Source of the DNA: Candidatus Rhodoferax randersensis
GTDB lineage: Bacteria > Pseudomonadota > Gammaproteobacteria > Burkholderiales > Burkholderiaceae_C
NCBI GenBank assembly: GCA_016718155.1
Contig: JADKEH010000001.1
Span: forward strand, 248,001 to 312,000
Direction: 5' to 3'
DNA: 64,000 nucleotides
The position numbers and the translations under genes are program-made. Under the pieces are notes generated by a model that worked only from the letters and a program-made list of their open reading frames with translations, was not told the origin of the DNA and searched no databases. Numbering within the stretch: position 1 is the stretch's first letter; each line of letters begins with the position of its first letter. Shown here piece after piece: positions 7,562-16,232 of this stretch.

Positions 7562-9901
7562 TCAGCCCGCCGCCGCTTCCTGTGGTTCGGGCTTGGCCTT
7601 GCCTTCCTTCTTTGGCAAGGGAAGGATGTCGAGAACCACCTCGCCCGACTCGACACCCTTGTCGTCAGTGGTGACCTTCATGTCAACTGTCAGCCGACCG
7701 CCATCGGTCAGGCGACCAAACAACAACTCGTCCGCAAGTGCTCGACGAATGGTGTCCTGAATCAGGCGCTGCATCGGCCGGGCACCCATCAAGGGATCAA
7801 AGCCCTTCTTGCCAAGGTACTTGCGCAGCGTATCTGTGAAGGTAACGTCAACCTTCTTGTCAGCCAGCTGCGTCTCCAACTGCAGCAGAAACTTGTCGAC
7901 GACGCGAAGAATCACCGTCTCGTCAAGCGCCTTGAAACTGACCGTAGCGTCCAGTCGGTTTCGGAACTCGGGTGTGAAGATCCGCTTGATGTCAGCCAGC
8001 TCGTCACCGGCTTCACGCGGGTTGGTGAACCCGATCGTCGCCTTGTTCATGGTCTCCGCACCGGCATTGGTCGTCATGATGATGATGACGTTGCGGAAAT
8101 CGGCCTTGCGTCCGTTGTTGTCGGTCAACGTGCCATGGTCCATCACCTGCAACAGGACATTGAACACATCGGGGTGCGCCTTCTCGATCTCGTCAAGCAG
8201 CAACACGCAATGCGGCTTCTTGGTGATGGCTTCGGTCAGCAGGCCGCCTTGATCAAATCCGACATAGCCGGGGGGTGCGCCGATCAGGCGGCTGACCGCG
8301 TGGCGCTCCATGTACTCGCTCATGTCAAAGCGAATCAGGTCTATGCCCATGATGTAGGCCAACTGTTTGGCAGCTTCCGTCTTGCCAACACCGGTAGGAC
8401 CGCTGAACAGGAACGAGCCGATCGGTTTATCCCCCTTGCCCAAGCCCGAGCGCGCCATCTTCACGGCCGACGCCAGCACATCAAGCGCCTTGTCCTGCCC
8501 GAAAACGACGTTCTTGAGATCGCGCTCTAGCGTCTTGAGTTTGCCCCGGTCGTCGTTGGATACGTTAGCCGGAGGAATGCGTGCAATCTTGGCCACGATC
8601 TCCTCAACTTCAGCCTTGCTGATGATCTTCTTGCGCTTGCTCGGAGCCAGGATACGCTGCGCCGCACCCGCCTCATCGATCACATCGATGGCCTTGTCCG
8701 GCAAATGCCGGTCATTGATGTACTTCGCGCTCAACTCGGCAGCAGCCTGCAGCGCAGCAACCGCGTACTTCACGTTGTGATGCTCTTCGAAGCGCGACTT
8801 CAGACCCTTCAGGATATCCACGGTCTGCTCGATCGTCGGCTCAACCACATCGACCTTTTGGAAACGTCTCGACAGGGCGGCATCTTTCTCGAAGATGCCG
8901 CGATACTCGGTGAAGGTCGTCGCACCAATGCACTTCAAAGCCCCCGAACTCAAGCCCGGCTTGAGCAGGTTGGACGCGTCCAGCGTACCTCCAGAGGCGG
9001 CGCCGGCACCGATCAGCGTGTGGATTTCGTCAATGAACAAGATCGCATTGGGTTTGTCCTTGAGCGACTTCAGAACCCCTTTCAGGCGTTGTTCAAAATC
9101 TCCCCGGTACTTGGTGCCGGCCAGCAATGCACCCATGTCCAGGGAGTACACAACCGCCTCCGCCAAAATCTCCGGCACATCCTGCTGGGTGATACGCCAG
9201 GCCAAGCCCTCGGCAATGGCGGTCTTGCCAACTCCAGCTTCGCCCACCAGCAGCGGATTGTTCTTTCGCCGACGACAAAGGATCTGAATCACACGCTCCA
9301 CCTCGTACTCGCGCCCGATCAGCGGATCAATCTTGCCGTCCTTGGCGAGTTGATTGAGATTTTGGGTGTACTGTTCCAGCGGCGAGGACTTCTCGCTTTT
9401 GTCGGCGGCGCTCTCTTCGCTCTCAGTCTGGCTCTCGGAAGATTTAACTGGCTCAGGCGGGTCACTCTTCTTGATCCCATGGGCAATGAAATTCACCACG
9501 TCCAGGCGCGTGACGCCCTGCTGATGCAGATAGTAGACGGCGTGCGAATCCTTCTCGCCAAAGATCGCCACCAAGACATTGGCCCCGGTGACTTCCTTCT
9601 TTCCACTGCCAGTTGACTGAACATGCATGATGGCGCGTTGGATCACCCGCTGAAAGCCCAGCGTCGGCTGCGTATCCACGTCGTCCGTGCCGGCCACCTG
9701 CGGCGTATTGTCCTTGATGAAGTTGGCCAGCGACTTGCGCAGATCATCAATATTCGCGGAACAGGCCCGCAGTACCTCAGCGGCGCTGGGATTGTCCAAC
9801 AAGGCCAGCAGAAGATGCTCGACCGTGATGAACTCGTGGCGCTGTTGCCGCGCCTCGACAAACGCCATGTGCAGGCTTACTTCCAATTCTTGGGCAATCA
9901 T
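7562..9901 (-). CDS. clpA: ATP-dependent Clp protease ATP-binding subunit ClpA
   Basis: A 779-residue AAA+ unfoldase that feeds substrates to ClpP. It has an N-domain (about residues 1-145; HEFITVEHLLLALL), a first AAA module with Walker A GEAGVGKTAIAEG, a second with GPTGVGKTEAAKQ and a DEIEKAH Walker B, and the ClpP-docking loop as TIGFTNP. The C-terminus ends in a short charged tail. ClpA is told from ClpB by the absence of the long middle domain. It lies 78 bases downstream of clpS in the same direction, the standard operon. Confidence 0.97.
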   Translation of the reverse strand: MIAQELEVSLHMAFVEARQQRHEFITVEHLLLALLDNPSAAEVLRACSANIDDLRKSLANFIKDNTPQVAGTDDVDTQPTLGFQRVIQRAIMHVQSTGSGKKEVTGANVLVAIFGEKDSHAVYYLHQQGVTRLDVVNFIAHGIKKSDPPEPVKSSESQTESEESAADKSEKSSPLEQYTQNLNQLAKDGKIDPLIGREYEVERVIQILCRRRKNNPLLVGEAGVGKTAIAEGLAWRITQQDVPEILAEAVVYSLDMGALLAGTKYRGDFEQRLKGVLKSLKDKPNAILFIDEIHTLIGAGAASGGTLDASNLLKPGLSSGALKCIGATTFTEYRGIFEKDAALSRRFQKVDVVEPTIEQTVDILKGLKSRFEEHHNVKYAVAALQAAAELSAKYINDRHLPDKAIDVIDEAGAAQRILAPSKRKKIISKAEVEEIVAKIARIPPANVSNDDRGKLKTLERDLKNVVFGQDKALDVLASAVKMARSGLGKGDKPIGSFLFSGPTGVGKTEAAKQLAYIMGIDLIRFDMSEYMERHAVSRLIGAPPGYVGFDQGGLLTEAITKKPHCVLLLDEIEKAHPDVFNVLLQVMDHGTLTDNNGRKADFRNVIIIMTTNAGAETMNKATIGFTNPREAGDELADIKRIFTPEFRNRLDATVSFKALDETVILRVVDKFLLQLETQLADKKVDVTFTDTLRKYLGKKGFDPLMGARPMQRLIQDTIRRALADELLFGRLTDGGRLTVDMKVTTDDKGVESGEVVLDILPLPKKEGKAKPEPQEAAAG

Positions 9902-9979
9902 GTGATTTCCTTTAGTGCCTTGCTTCAGTGCTTAACTGTAATCCGATTTTGTCTCGATGTTCGAACAAACACGGATGAC

Positions 9980-10342
9980 CTACATATCCACCGGTTCACT
10001 GATGCATTTCAGCGGGTGCCCCGCCTTGCTGGCTGCGTCCAACACCTGGTCAACCTTGGTCGCGGCAACATCTTTTGAGTACACCCCGCAAACGCCTCGC
10101 CCTTCCAAATGAATTTTGAGCATGATCTGGGTTGCGGCCTCCAAATCCTTGCCAAAGAACTCCTGAATGACCACGACCACAAACTCCATCGGGGTGTAAT
10201 CATCATTGAGCATGACCACTTGGTACATCTGAGGCGGTCGAACCTTCTGCGTACGGCGCTCCAGAACGACGGAACCACCATCATCGCGATCTGGCTGACG
10301 AACAGGCGACACCGGTGGACTTGCAGGGGACTTGGTAACCAT
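9980..10342 (-). CDS. clpS: ClpA adaptor protein ClpS
   Basis: A 120-residue adaptor that delivers N-degron substrates to ClpAP. The core MYQVVMLNDDYTPMEFVV contains the conserved N-D-D-Y/x-T-P-M-E-F that binds the N-terminal residue. EGRGVCGVYSKDVAATKV is the second conserved block. The frame stays open upstream, but the ATG at 10342 (MVTKSPAS) is preferred, since the extra upstream residues look like non-coding sequence. The N-terminal extension of about 38 residues before the core is flexible and Pro-rich. It is co-directional with clpA. Confidence 0.95.
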   Translation of the reverse strand: MVTKSPASPPVSPVRQPDRDDGGSVVLERRTQKVRPPQMYQVVMLNDDYTPMEFVVVVIQEFFGKDLEAATQIMLKIHLEGRGVCGVYSKDVAATKVDQVLDAASKAGHPLKCISEPVDM

Positions 10343-10425
10343 AAACCATTCTATCGAGCGGGCCACCGACTCGCCCGCATGTGAGCAAAGGTGGTGTCGA
10401 TTTTCAGACATTCAAGCGCAAAATG

Positions 10426-10459
10426 GAAAAACCGCTACCAGCCTCTCGACTGGAGCGGT
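10426..10459 (-). terminator. Rho-independent terminator of icd
   Basis: On the minus strand ACCGCTCCAG, an 8-base loop and CTGGTAGCGGT form a stem with one bulged base, followed by TTTT. It lies about 55 bases after the icd stop and separates icd from clpS. Confidence 0.75.
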
Positions 10460-10513
10460 CGCCTTACCAAAGAGTCGTATCAAAACCAGCCGACACGACC
10501 GAGGCGGCCGGGA

Positions 10514-11767
10514 CTACATGTGGTCGATCATGACCTGGCCGAAGCCCGAGCAACTGACCTGTGTCGCTCCGTCCATCAATCGCGCAAAGTCGTAAGTGAC
10601 TTTCTTGCTGTTGATCGACTTCTTCATCGAACTGATGATCAGATCAGCCGCCTCCACCCATCCCATATGGCGCAGCATCATCTCGGCGGAGAGGATCTCC
10701 GAACCAGGGTTGACGTAGTCCTTGCCGGCGTACTTGGGCGCCGTGCCATGGGTCGCCTCGAACATCGCAATCGTATCGCTCAGATTGGCGCCGGGAGCAA
10801 TGCCGATGCCGCCTACTTGTGCCGCCAAGGCGTCGGACACGTAGTCACCATTGAGATTCAACGTCGCAATAACGCTGTACTCGGCAGGACGCAACAGGAT
10901 TTGTTGCAGGAAAGCGTCGGCGATGCTGTCCTTGACCACGATGTCCTTGCCGCTCTTCGGGTTCTTGAACTTGCACCACGGTCCGCCGTCGATCAACTCA
11001 GCGCCAAACTCCTTTTGTGCCAGGGCATACGACCAGTCGCGAAAGCCTCCTTCGGTGTACTTCATGATGTTGCCCTTGTGGACAATGGTCACGCTGGGCT
11101 TGTCATTGTCAATGGCGTACTGAATCGCCTTGCGTACCAGGCGTTCGGTGCCTTCGCGGGACACCGGCTTGATACCAATGCCGGAAGTGGCAGGGAAACG
11201 AATCTTCTTGACGCCCATCTCGTCTTGGAGGAATTTGATAAGCTTTTTCGCTTTGTCGGATTCGGCCTCGAACTCAATACCCGCATAAATGTCTTCTGAA
11301 TTCTCACGAAAGATCACCATGTTGGTCTTGTGCGGCTCCTTGACCGGCGAAGGTACTCCATCAAAATACTGGATCGGTCGCAAGCAAACGTACAAATCGA
11401 GCTCCTGGCGCAAAGCGACGTTCAGGGAGCGAATGCCGCCGCCCACCGGTGTCGTCAATGGTCCCTTGATGGAAACCACATAGTCACGAATGGCGTGCAA
11501 CGTTTCCTCGGGAAGCCAGACATCCGGGCCATAGACCTTGGTGGACTTCTCGCCGGCAAACACTTCCATCCAGTGGATCTGCTTCTTGCCACCGTAGGCT
11601 TTGGCGACTGCCGCATCAACCACCTTCAACATCACCGGCGTGATGTCAAAACCAGTGCCATCCCCCTCAATGTACGGAATCACCGGCTGATCTGGCACGT
11701 TCAGGGACATGTCGGCATTGACCGTAATCTTCTGGCCAGCCGAGGGTACTTTGATGTGTTGGTACAT
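10514..11767 (-). CDS. icd: NADP-dependent isocitrate dehydrogenase
   Basis: A 417-residue TCA-cycle enzyme converting isocitrate to 2-oxoglutarate. It follows the E. coli Icd pattern: PYIEGDGTGFDITPVM near the start, the substrate loop GGIRSLNVALRQ with the Ser that AceK phosphorylates in E. coli, LDLYVCLRPIQYF, and the NADP-binding end block ATHGTAPKYAGKDYVNPGS. The length equals the E. coli protein. It is a single-gene unit with its own terminator. No aceK is in the window, so control by phosphorylation is only possible, not shown. Confidence 0.97.
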   Translation of the reverse strand: MYQHIKVPSAGQKITVNADMSLNVPDQPVIPYIEGDGTGFDITPVMLKVVDAAVAKAYGGKKQIHWMEVFAGEKSTKVYGPDVWLPEETLHAIRDYVVSIKGPLTTPVGGGIRSLNVALRQELDLYVCLRPIQYFDGVPSPVKEPHKTNMVIFRENSEDIYAGIEFEAESDKAKKLIKFLQDEMGVKKIRFPATSGIGIKPVSREGTERLVRKAIQYAIDNDKPSVTIVHKGNIMKYTEGGFRDWSYALAQKEFGAELIDGGPWCKFKNPKSGKDIVVKDSIADAFLQQILLRPAEYSVIATLNLNGDYVSDALAAQVGGIGIAPGANLSDTIAMFEATHGTAPKYAGKDYVNPGSEILSAEMMLRHMGWVEAADLIISSMKKSINSKKVTYDFARLMDGATQVSCSGFGQVMIDHM

Positions 11768-11997
11768 TTGGAAACGTCTCCGATTGATGCAATTTAAGTT
11801 CGGGATTGGGGTGATTTTGTGCAGCGCCGCATGCCAGAAACGGGCCTATCTTGGCCGTTTGGGTACGGCTTTTAGATTCTAGCCTCAAATATTTACGCAT
11901 TTCTGTCAACCAAGGGGCAACCTTTGTCGTTACGAGTGGGCCGACCTCGCAAAGGGGAGCACATTCTTAAAAAACGCTATCTTCAGGAACCTGACAA

Positions 11998-12345
11998 ATG
12001 AACAAACTCCTCGCCACTTTGGTTGCCGGCCTCTTTGCCGCTGGTGCTTTCGCCCAAGCCGCTGCGCCCGCCGCACCGGCCAAGCCCGCCGCACCTGCTG
12101 CGGCTGCTGCGCCCGCTGCTGCTGCGCCCGCTGCTGCTGCACCTGCTGCTGCCGCACCTGCTGCCGCCGCTGCCCCGACCAAAGCTGAAAAGGCCGCTGC
12201 TGCCAAGAAGATGAAGGCCGAGAAGGCTGCTGCTGCCAAGAAGGCCAAGGAAGAAAAGGCTGCCGCCAAGAAGGCCAAGGCTGAAGAGAAGGCTGCCGCT
12301 GCCAAGAAGGCCAAGGAAGACAAGGCCGCTGCTGCCAAGAAGTAA
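11998..12345 (+). CDS. Exported Ala/Pro/Lys-rich repetitive protein
   Basis: A 115-residue low-complexity protein. Residues 1-20 are a signal peptide (MNKLLATLVAGLFAAGAFAQ). Residues 21-60 are runs of Ala with Pro every four to six residues (a rigid linker). Residues 61-115 are repeats of the type KAEKAAAAKK and KAKEEKAAAKK, strongly helical and basic. The tail resembles histone-H1-like proteins or TolA-type helices, but the export signal argues against a chromatin role. The function is unknown. An AGGAA site precedes the ATG, and a strong terminator follows within 20 bases, so it is a real monocistronic gene. The 230 bases upstream hold no other gene. Confidence 0.8.
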   Translation: MNKLLATLVAGLFAAGAFAQAAAPAAPAKPAAPAAAAAPAAAAPAAAAPAAAAPAAAAAPTKAEKAAAAKKMKAEKAAAAKKAKEEKAAAKKAKAEEKAAAAKKAKEDKAAAAKK

Positions 12346-12360
12346 TTCTTGCCTGCCGAC

Positions 12361-12390
12361 AAAAATGCCCGCCATGCGGGCATTTTTTTT
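12361..12390 (+). terminator. Strong rho-independent terminator
   Basis: AAATGCCCGC, a CAT loop, GCGGGCATTT and a T run follow the Ala/Lys-rich gene by about 15 bases. The upstream A run makes it usable on both strands. Confidence 0.9.
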
Positions 12391-12424
12391 GCTCCGCCTA
12401 CGTCAACGACGGCACAATCAACTC

Positions 12425-12880
12425 ATGAAAAGCTTCCCACTCCGCACGCTGGCGACACTGACCCTGTTCGTTGGCATCGCACAAGCTCAGAGCGGACCGC
12501 AAATGGACTTGCCGCGAGTCACGCTGTCGGCTGGCATTCATCAATTGGAAGCGCAAGTCGCGCAGTCGCAAGAGCAACGCGCCACCGGTTTTATGTTTCG
12601 CAAGGAAATGCCGGCCTCTGAGGGCATGCTGTTCGTGTTTGATCAGGCGTCCATCCAGTGTTTCTGGATGAAGAACACGCTGTTGCCTTTGACGGCCGCG
12701 TTCGTGACCGACGACGGAACCATTGTCAATTTGGCAGACATGAAGCCACAGACAACCGACTCACATTGCTCCAGCAAGCCGGTTCGCTTCGTTCTGGAGA
12801 TGAATCAAGGCTGGTTCACCAGGAAGGGCATCAAGCCCGGCTCCAGGCTTCGTGGCGCGCCCTTTGGCGCGTCGAACTAG
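12425..12880 (+). CDS. DUF192 exported protein
   Basis: A 151-residue DUF192 protein with signal peptide (MKSFPLRTLATLTLFVGIAQ). The domain shows the family blocks ATGFMFRKEMPASEGMLF, CFWMKNTLLPLTAAFV and the closing VLEMNQGWFTRKGIKPGS. The function of DUF192 is not established. The ATG at 12425 is chosen over an in-frame ATG inside the terminator at 12365 because it gives a clean signal peptide. It converges with sodB, the stops being seven bases apart. Confidence 0.9.
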   Translation: MKSFPLRTLATLTLFVGIAQAQSGPQMDLPRVTLSAGIHQLEAQVAQSQEQRATGFMFRKEMPASEGMLFVFDQASIQCFWMKNTLLPLTAAFVTDDGTIVNLADMKPQTTDSHCSSKPVRFVLEMNQGWFTRKGIKPGSRLRGAPFGASN

Positions 12881-12887
12881 CCGCCAC

Positions 12888-13469
12888 TCAGGAGAAATTT
12901 GCCTGTGCGAACTCCCAGTTCGCCAGCTTGTCGAGATAAGTCTCGACGAACTTCTGCCGCAGATTGCGGTAATCAATGTAGTACGCATGCTCCCACACAT
13001 CAACGGTCAGCAGCGCCTTGTCGGCCGTCGTCAAAGGGGTGCCCGCGGCACCCGTGTTGACAATATCGACTGAGCCATCCGACTTCTTGACCAACCAGGT
13101 CCAGCCCGAGCCGAAGTTGCCAACGGCCGATTTGACGAACGCCTCCCGAAACGCCCCGTAACTGCCCCACTTGGCCTCAATCGCGGCCGCCAACGCGCCT
13201 GCTGGTTCGCCGCCACCGGCCGGCTTCATACAGTTCCAGAAAAAGGTGTGGTTCCAGATTTGCGCCGCATTGTTGTAGATGCCGCCAGTGGCCTTCTTGA
13301 TGATGTCCTCCAGAGCCAGGGTCTCGAACTCGGTCCCCTTTTGCAGGTTGTTGAGGTTCACCACGTAGGCATTGTGATGCTTGCCATGATGAAACTCCAG
13401 GGTCTCCCGGGAGTAGCTTGGCGCCAGGGCATCCAGTGCGTAGGGCAAGGCAGGCAGTGTGTGTTCCAT
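12888..13469 (-). CDS. sodB: Superoxide dismutase [Fe]
   Basis: A 193-residue iron-type superoxide dismutase that removes superoxide in the cytoplasm. The start MEHTLPALPYALDALAP is canonical; the frame is open for 16 more codons upstream, but these are not conserved. Metal ligands are visible: the His after LEFHHGKHH, the His in NNAAQIWNHTFFW, and the Asp and His of the C-terminal WEHAYYIDYRN block (DVWEHAYY). The A-A-Q-x-W-N-H-T-F-F-W pattern favours iron over manganese. It lies downstream of xseA in the same direction, about 50 bases away. Confidence 0.96.
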   Translation of the reverse strand: MEHTLPALPYALDALAPSYSRETLEFHHGKHHNAYVVNLNNLQKGTEFETLALEDIIKKATGGIYNNAAQIWNHTFFWNCMKPAGGGEPAGALAAAIEAKWGSYGAFREAFVKSAVGNFGSGWTWLVKKSDGSVDIVNTGAAGTPLTTADKALLTVDVWEHAYYIDYRNLRQKFVETYLDKLANWEFAQANFS

Positions 13470-13520
13470 AGTGTCCTCGTGGGTTAGCGGATCGATTGTT
13501 CCCAATTGTAGGAACATCTT

Positions 13521-14834
13521 TCAAGCGACGTTGGTCACCGTCAAATCAACCTCGCCGTCAGCAAGGGTGGCCGTCAAAGATTGCCCGCTGTGGATCTGGC
13601 GCACGCTGGCAATCGCTTGCCCCTGCGCATTGCTTAACCAGGCATAGCCGCGCTGCAATACCAACTTCGGATCCAGCAATTCCAGGCGCAGTTGCGCGCG
13701 GGCCAGACCTTCACGCAGTTGGTTCGCATGACGGCGAACCGTCACTGGCAGGTCTGCCTCGAGCGAGGCCAGGTCCGAGCGCCGACGCCCCAAAGTCGAT
13801 TGCACCGAATACCGCAAGCGCTGCGCGCGGGCACTCAGACGAAGACGATGCGCAGCCATCATCGCCGAGGGGCGTGCCATGCGTCCAACGGTCTGGTCCA
13901 GGCGTTGGCCAAGCGTATCCACACGGCGCCACATGGCCGCTTGCAGGCGCAAGCGCATGGCGTCCAACCCGTCCTGGCTGACCGATCGCGCCTGGGCAAC
14001 CAGTTCCGCCGCAGCAGTGGGAGTTGGCGCCCGCAGGTCAGCGACAAAGTCAACCATGCAGAAGTCGGTTTCGTGCCCAACCCCGCTGACTATAGGTACC
14101 GGGCTGTCCGCAACCGTTCTCGCCAGTTGCTCGTCGTTGAAGGGCCACAGGTCTTCCATGGAGCCGCCGCCTCGCACCAGCAAGATGACGTCGATACGGC
14201 CTGAGACGTCGCCGCCGGCTGCTTGCCCCGCCTGTGCCAGCGCGTACAAGTCCCGCAAGGCACGAATCAACTCAGCCGGGGCATTGACGCCCTGCACGCT
14301 GGCCGGCGCGAGCACAACCGGAATATGGGGCACGCGTCGCTGCAGCGCAGTGATCACATCATGCAAGGCGGCTGCGCCCAGGGACGTCACTACCCCAATG
14401 CCACGCGGCAGTGCTGGCAGCGGCCGTTTGCGTCCCGGCTCAAACAGCCCCTGCGCCTCCAGCTTGGCTTTGAGTCTGAGAAACTGCTCAAACAAAGCAC
14501 CTTGGCCGGAACGGCTCATGCTCTGCACTACCAGTTGCAGGTCGCCGCGGGCCTCGTAAACACCGAGCTGCCCACGAACCTCTACCAGCTCTCCGTCGCG
14601 GGGCGAGAAATCCAGTGAGCCCGCACTGCGGCGGAACATGGCGCACCGGATCTGGCCGCTTTCGTCCTTAAGCGTGAAGTAGCAATGCCCACTGGCCGCG
14701 CGTGTGAAGCCGGAAAGCTCGCCGCGCACCGCAACCGGATTGAGTTCGGCATCCATGAGGCCAGCAATGGCGCGGCATAGCGCGCCAACTTGCCAGATTC
14801 GTGGCGCCATCTCACGCGTGACGAGCTCAGACAT
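13521..14834 (-). CDS. xseA: Exodeoxyribonuclease VII large subunit
   Basis: A 437-residue catalytic subunit of exonuclease VII, which degrades single-stranded DNA with the small subunit XseB (not in the window). An N-terminal OB fold (residues about 10-110; GELSGFTRAASGHCYFTLKD) precedes the nuclease domain with IGVVTSLGAAALHDV, VRGGGSMEDLWPFNDE and the signature GVGHETDFCMVDFVADLRAP. Long coiled coils follow (about 290-380). Length and order are standard. Confidence 0.96.
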   Translation of the reverse strand: MSELVTREMAPRIWQVGALCRAIAGLMDAELNPVAVRGELSGFTRAASGHCYFTLKDESGQIRCAMFRRSAGSLDFSPRDGELVEVRGQLGVYEARGDLQLVVQSMSRSGQGALFEQFLRLKAKLEAQGLFEPGRKRPLPALPRGIGVVTSLGAAALHDVITALQRRVPHIPVVLAPASVQGVNAPAELIRALRDLYALAQAGQAAGGDVSGRIDVILLVRGGGSMEDLWPFNDEQLARTVADSPVPIVSGVGHETDFCMVDFVADLRAPTPTAAAELVAQARSVSQDGLDAMRLRLQAAMWRRVDTLGQRLDQTVGRMARPSAMMAAHRLRLSARAQRLRYSVQSTLGRRRSDLASLEADLPVTVRRHANQLREGLARAQLRLELLDPKLVLQRGYAWLSNAQGQAIASVRQIHSGQSLTATLADGEVDLTVTNVA

Positions 14835-15166
14835 CAGTGTTTGCGCCGTTCGCCGCGGCTTGGAGCGCCAAAGTACTCCACACTGGGGTGGGTTGATTGC
14901 AAAACCCAGTCCATGCCATGGGAATGGTTGATTCCTCGTGATAAGTCATTGATTTCATTGATATTTACTGTGCTCTTTTTGTCATCAAATTGACTCAAGA
15001 CCGCGCCAAATGGGCCGACGAACCTGTTCCAGCATACTTCTCAACAAAGTTATCCACAGCAACTGTGGGCTGTTTGACCGCAATGACAAGCAACGCGCGA
15101 CCGGGATTTGAGCCCGGGCCGCGTGGGCCATAATCGCAGGGCATTTCATCTGCGCGGAGATTCAAT
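14835..15166. other. 332-base intergenic region with DnaA-box-like palindrome
   Basis: This region lies between the divergent xseA and exbB genes and has no convincing gene. It contains a perfect DnaA box TTATCCACA (15050-15058) that overlaps a perfect inverted repeat CCACAG-CAA-CTGTGG (15054-15068). The middle (about 14935-14995) is AT-rich against a GC-rich background and could hold promoters in both directions. A single DnaA box is not enough to call an origin. Confidence 0.5.
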
Positions 15167-15802
15167 TTGTTTTCCATCATACAAGCCGCGGGCTGGCCAA
15201 TCTGGCCACTGATTGCCTGCTCGGTACTGGCCCTGGCGCTAATCATTGAGCGCTTCATCAGCCTCAAGACGGTCAAGGTGGCGCCCCCCAAACTGCTCGA
15301 CGAAGTATTGAATGTGTCCCGCACCGCAGTACCAGGCCCGGATGTGGTAACGCAACTGGAAAAAAACTCCGCATTGGGCGAAGTGCTGGCCAGCGGGCTG
15401 CGCATGGTTAACTCCCACCCCCGTTGCAGCGAAGACGATTTACGCTCGGCCATGGAAGGCGCGGGCCGTGTCGTGGCCCATCGGCTGGAGCGCTACCTCA
15501 GCGCGCTGGCCACCATCGCCTCCACCGCGCCCCTGATGGGACTGTTTGGTACTGTGGTGGGCATGATCGAGATCTTCGGCTCGCAGTCCCCAACCGGTGG
15601 CGCCACCGGCGGTAACCCGGCGCAGTTGGCGCACGGCATTTCGGTGGCGCTGTACAACACGGCCTTTGGCCTGATCATCGCGATTCCGTCACTGATCTTC
15701 TGGCGCTACTTCCGTGCCCGCGTCGACGCCTATTTGTTGACCCTTGAACTGGCCTCTGAGAGGCTGGTGCGCCACCTCAACGCTCTGGGCAAGACACGAT
15801 GA
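15167..15802 (+). CDS. exbB: MotA/TolQ/ExbB proton channel protein
   Basis: A 211-residue inner-membrane proton channel subunit that with the next gene energises outer-membrane transport. Three membrane helices are visible: near the N-terminus (WPIWPLIACSVLALALII), around LATIASTAPLMGLFGTVVGMI (the TolQ/ExbB signature) and VALYNTAFGLIIAIPSLIF. The start is a TTG preceded by GGAGA; no good ATG is available. It overlaps exbD by 4 bases. No tonB is adjacent. It could serve ExbB- or TolQ-like roles; the short form and pairing favour ExbB. Confidence 0.9.
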   Translation: MFSIIQAAGWPIWPLIACSVLALALIIERFISLKTVKVAPPKLLDEVLNVSRTAVPGPDVVTQLEKNSALGEVLASGLRMVNSHPRCSEDDLRSAMEGAGRVVAHRLERYLSALATIASTAPLMGLFGTVVGMIEIFGSQSPTGGATGGNPAQLAHGISVALYNTAFGLIIAIPSLIFWRYFRARVDAYLLTLELASERLVRHLNALGKTR

Positions 15803-16227
15803 ACTTTCGCCCGCGCTTGCGTGAAGAGCCCGAGATCAACCTGATCCCCTTCATCGATGTGCTGCTGGTGGTCCTGATCTTTCTGATGCTGTCGACGACC
15901 TACAGCAAGTACACGGAGATGCAACTCAAGTTGCCCGTGGCGGACACCGAGGCCCAGCGTGACTACCCCAAGGAACTGCTGGTGACGGTCAGCAGCGAGG
16001 GCGCCTACAGTGTGAACCGGCTACCGGTCAACGGGCGCAGCCTGGAAACGCTCTCAAAAGCGATGGTCGATGGCGCCAAGGCCGGCAAAGAGACTGTCAT
16101 AGTCATCAGTGCCGATGCCAGCGCACGTCACCAGGCAGTGATCACCGTCATGGAAGCAGCCCGACGGTCCGGCCTGACCCAAATCACCTTTGCGACCCAG
16201 TCATCGGCCCAGGCTGGATCGAAGTAG
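15799..16227 (+). CDS. exbD: ExbD/TolR-family biopolymer transport protein
   Basis: A 142-residue partner of the proton channel. It has a short cytoplasmic start (MNFRPRLREEPEINLIPFID), one membrane helix carrying the essential Asp in FIDVLLVVLIFLM, then a periplasmic domain. ATG overlaps the exbB stop by 4 bases, showing translational coupling. The lpxK gene begins 6 bases after its stop, so the proton channel genes are at the head of an operon with lipid A and KDO genes, a common order in Burkholderiales. Confidence 0.92.
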   Translation: MNFRPRLREEPEINLIPFIDVLLVVLIFLMLSTTYSKYTEMQLKLPVADTEAQRDYPKELLVTVSSEGAYSVNRLPVNGRSLETLSKAMVDGAKAGKETVIVISADASARHQAVITVMEAARRSGLTQITFATQSSAQAGSK

Positions 16228-16232
16228 CGCGC

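Noticed and set aside
15050..15058. A replication origin at the DnaA box
   Set aside because: Only one box is present; there is no dnaA, dnaN or box cluster nearby.
15095..15130. A tRNA-like segment (GGGATTTGAGCCCGGG)
   Set aside because: No cloverleaf can be folded and the T-loop consensus is missing.
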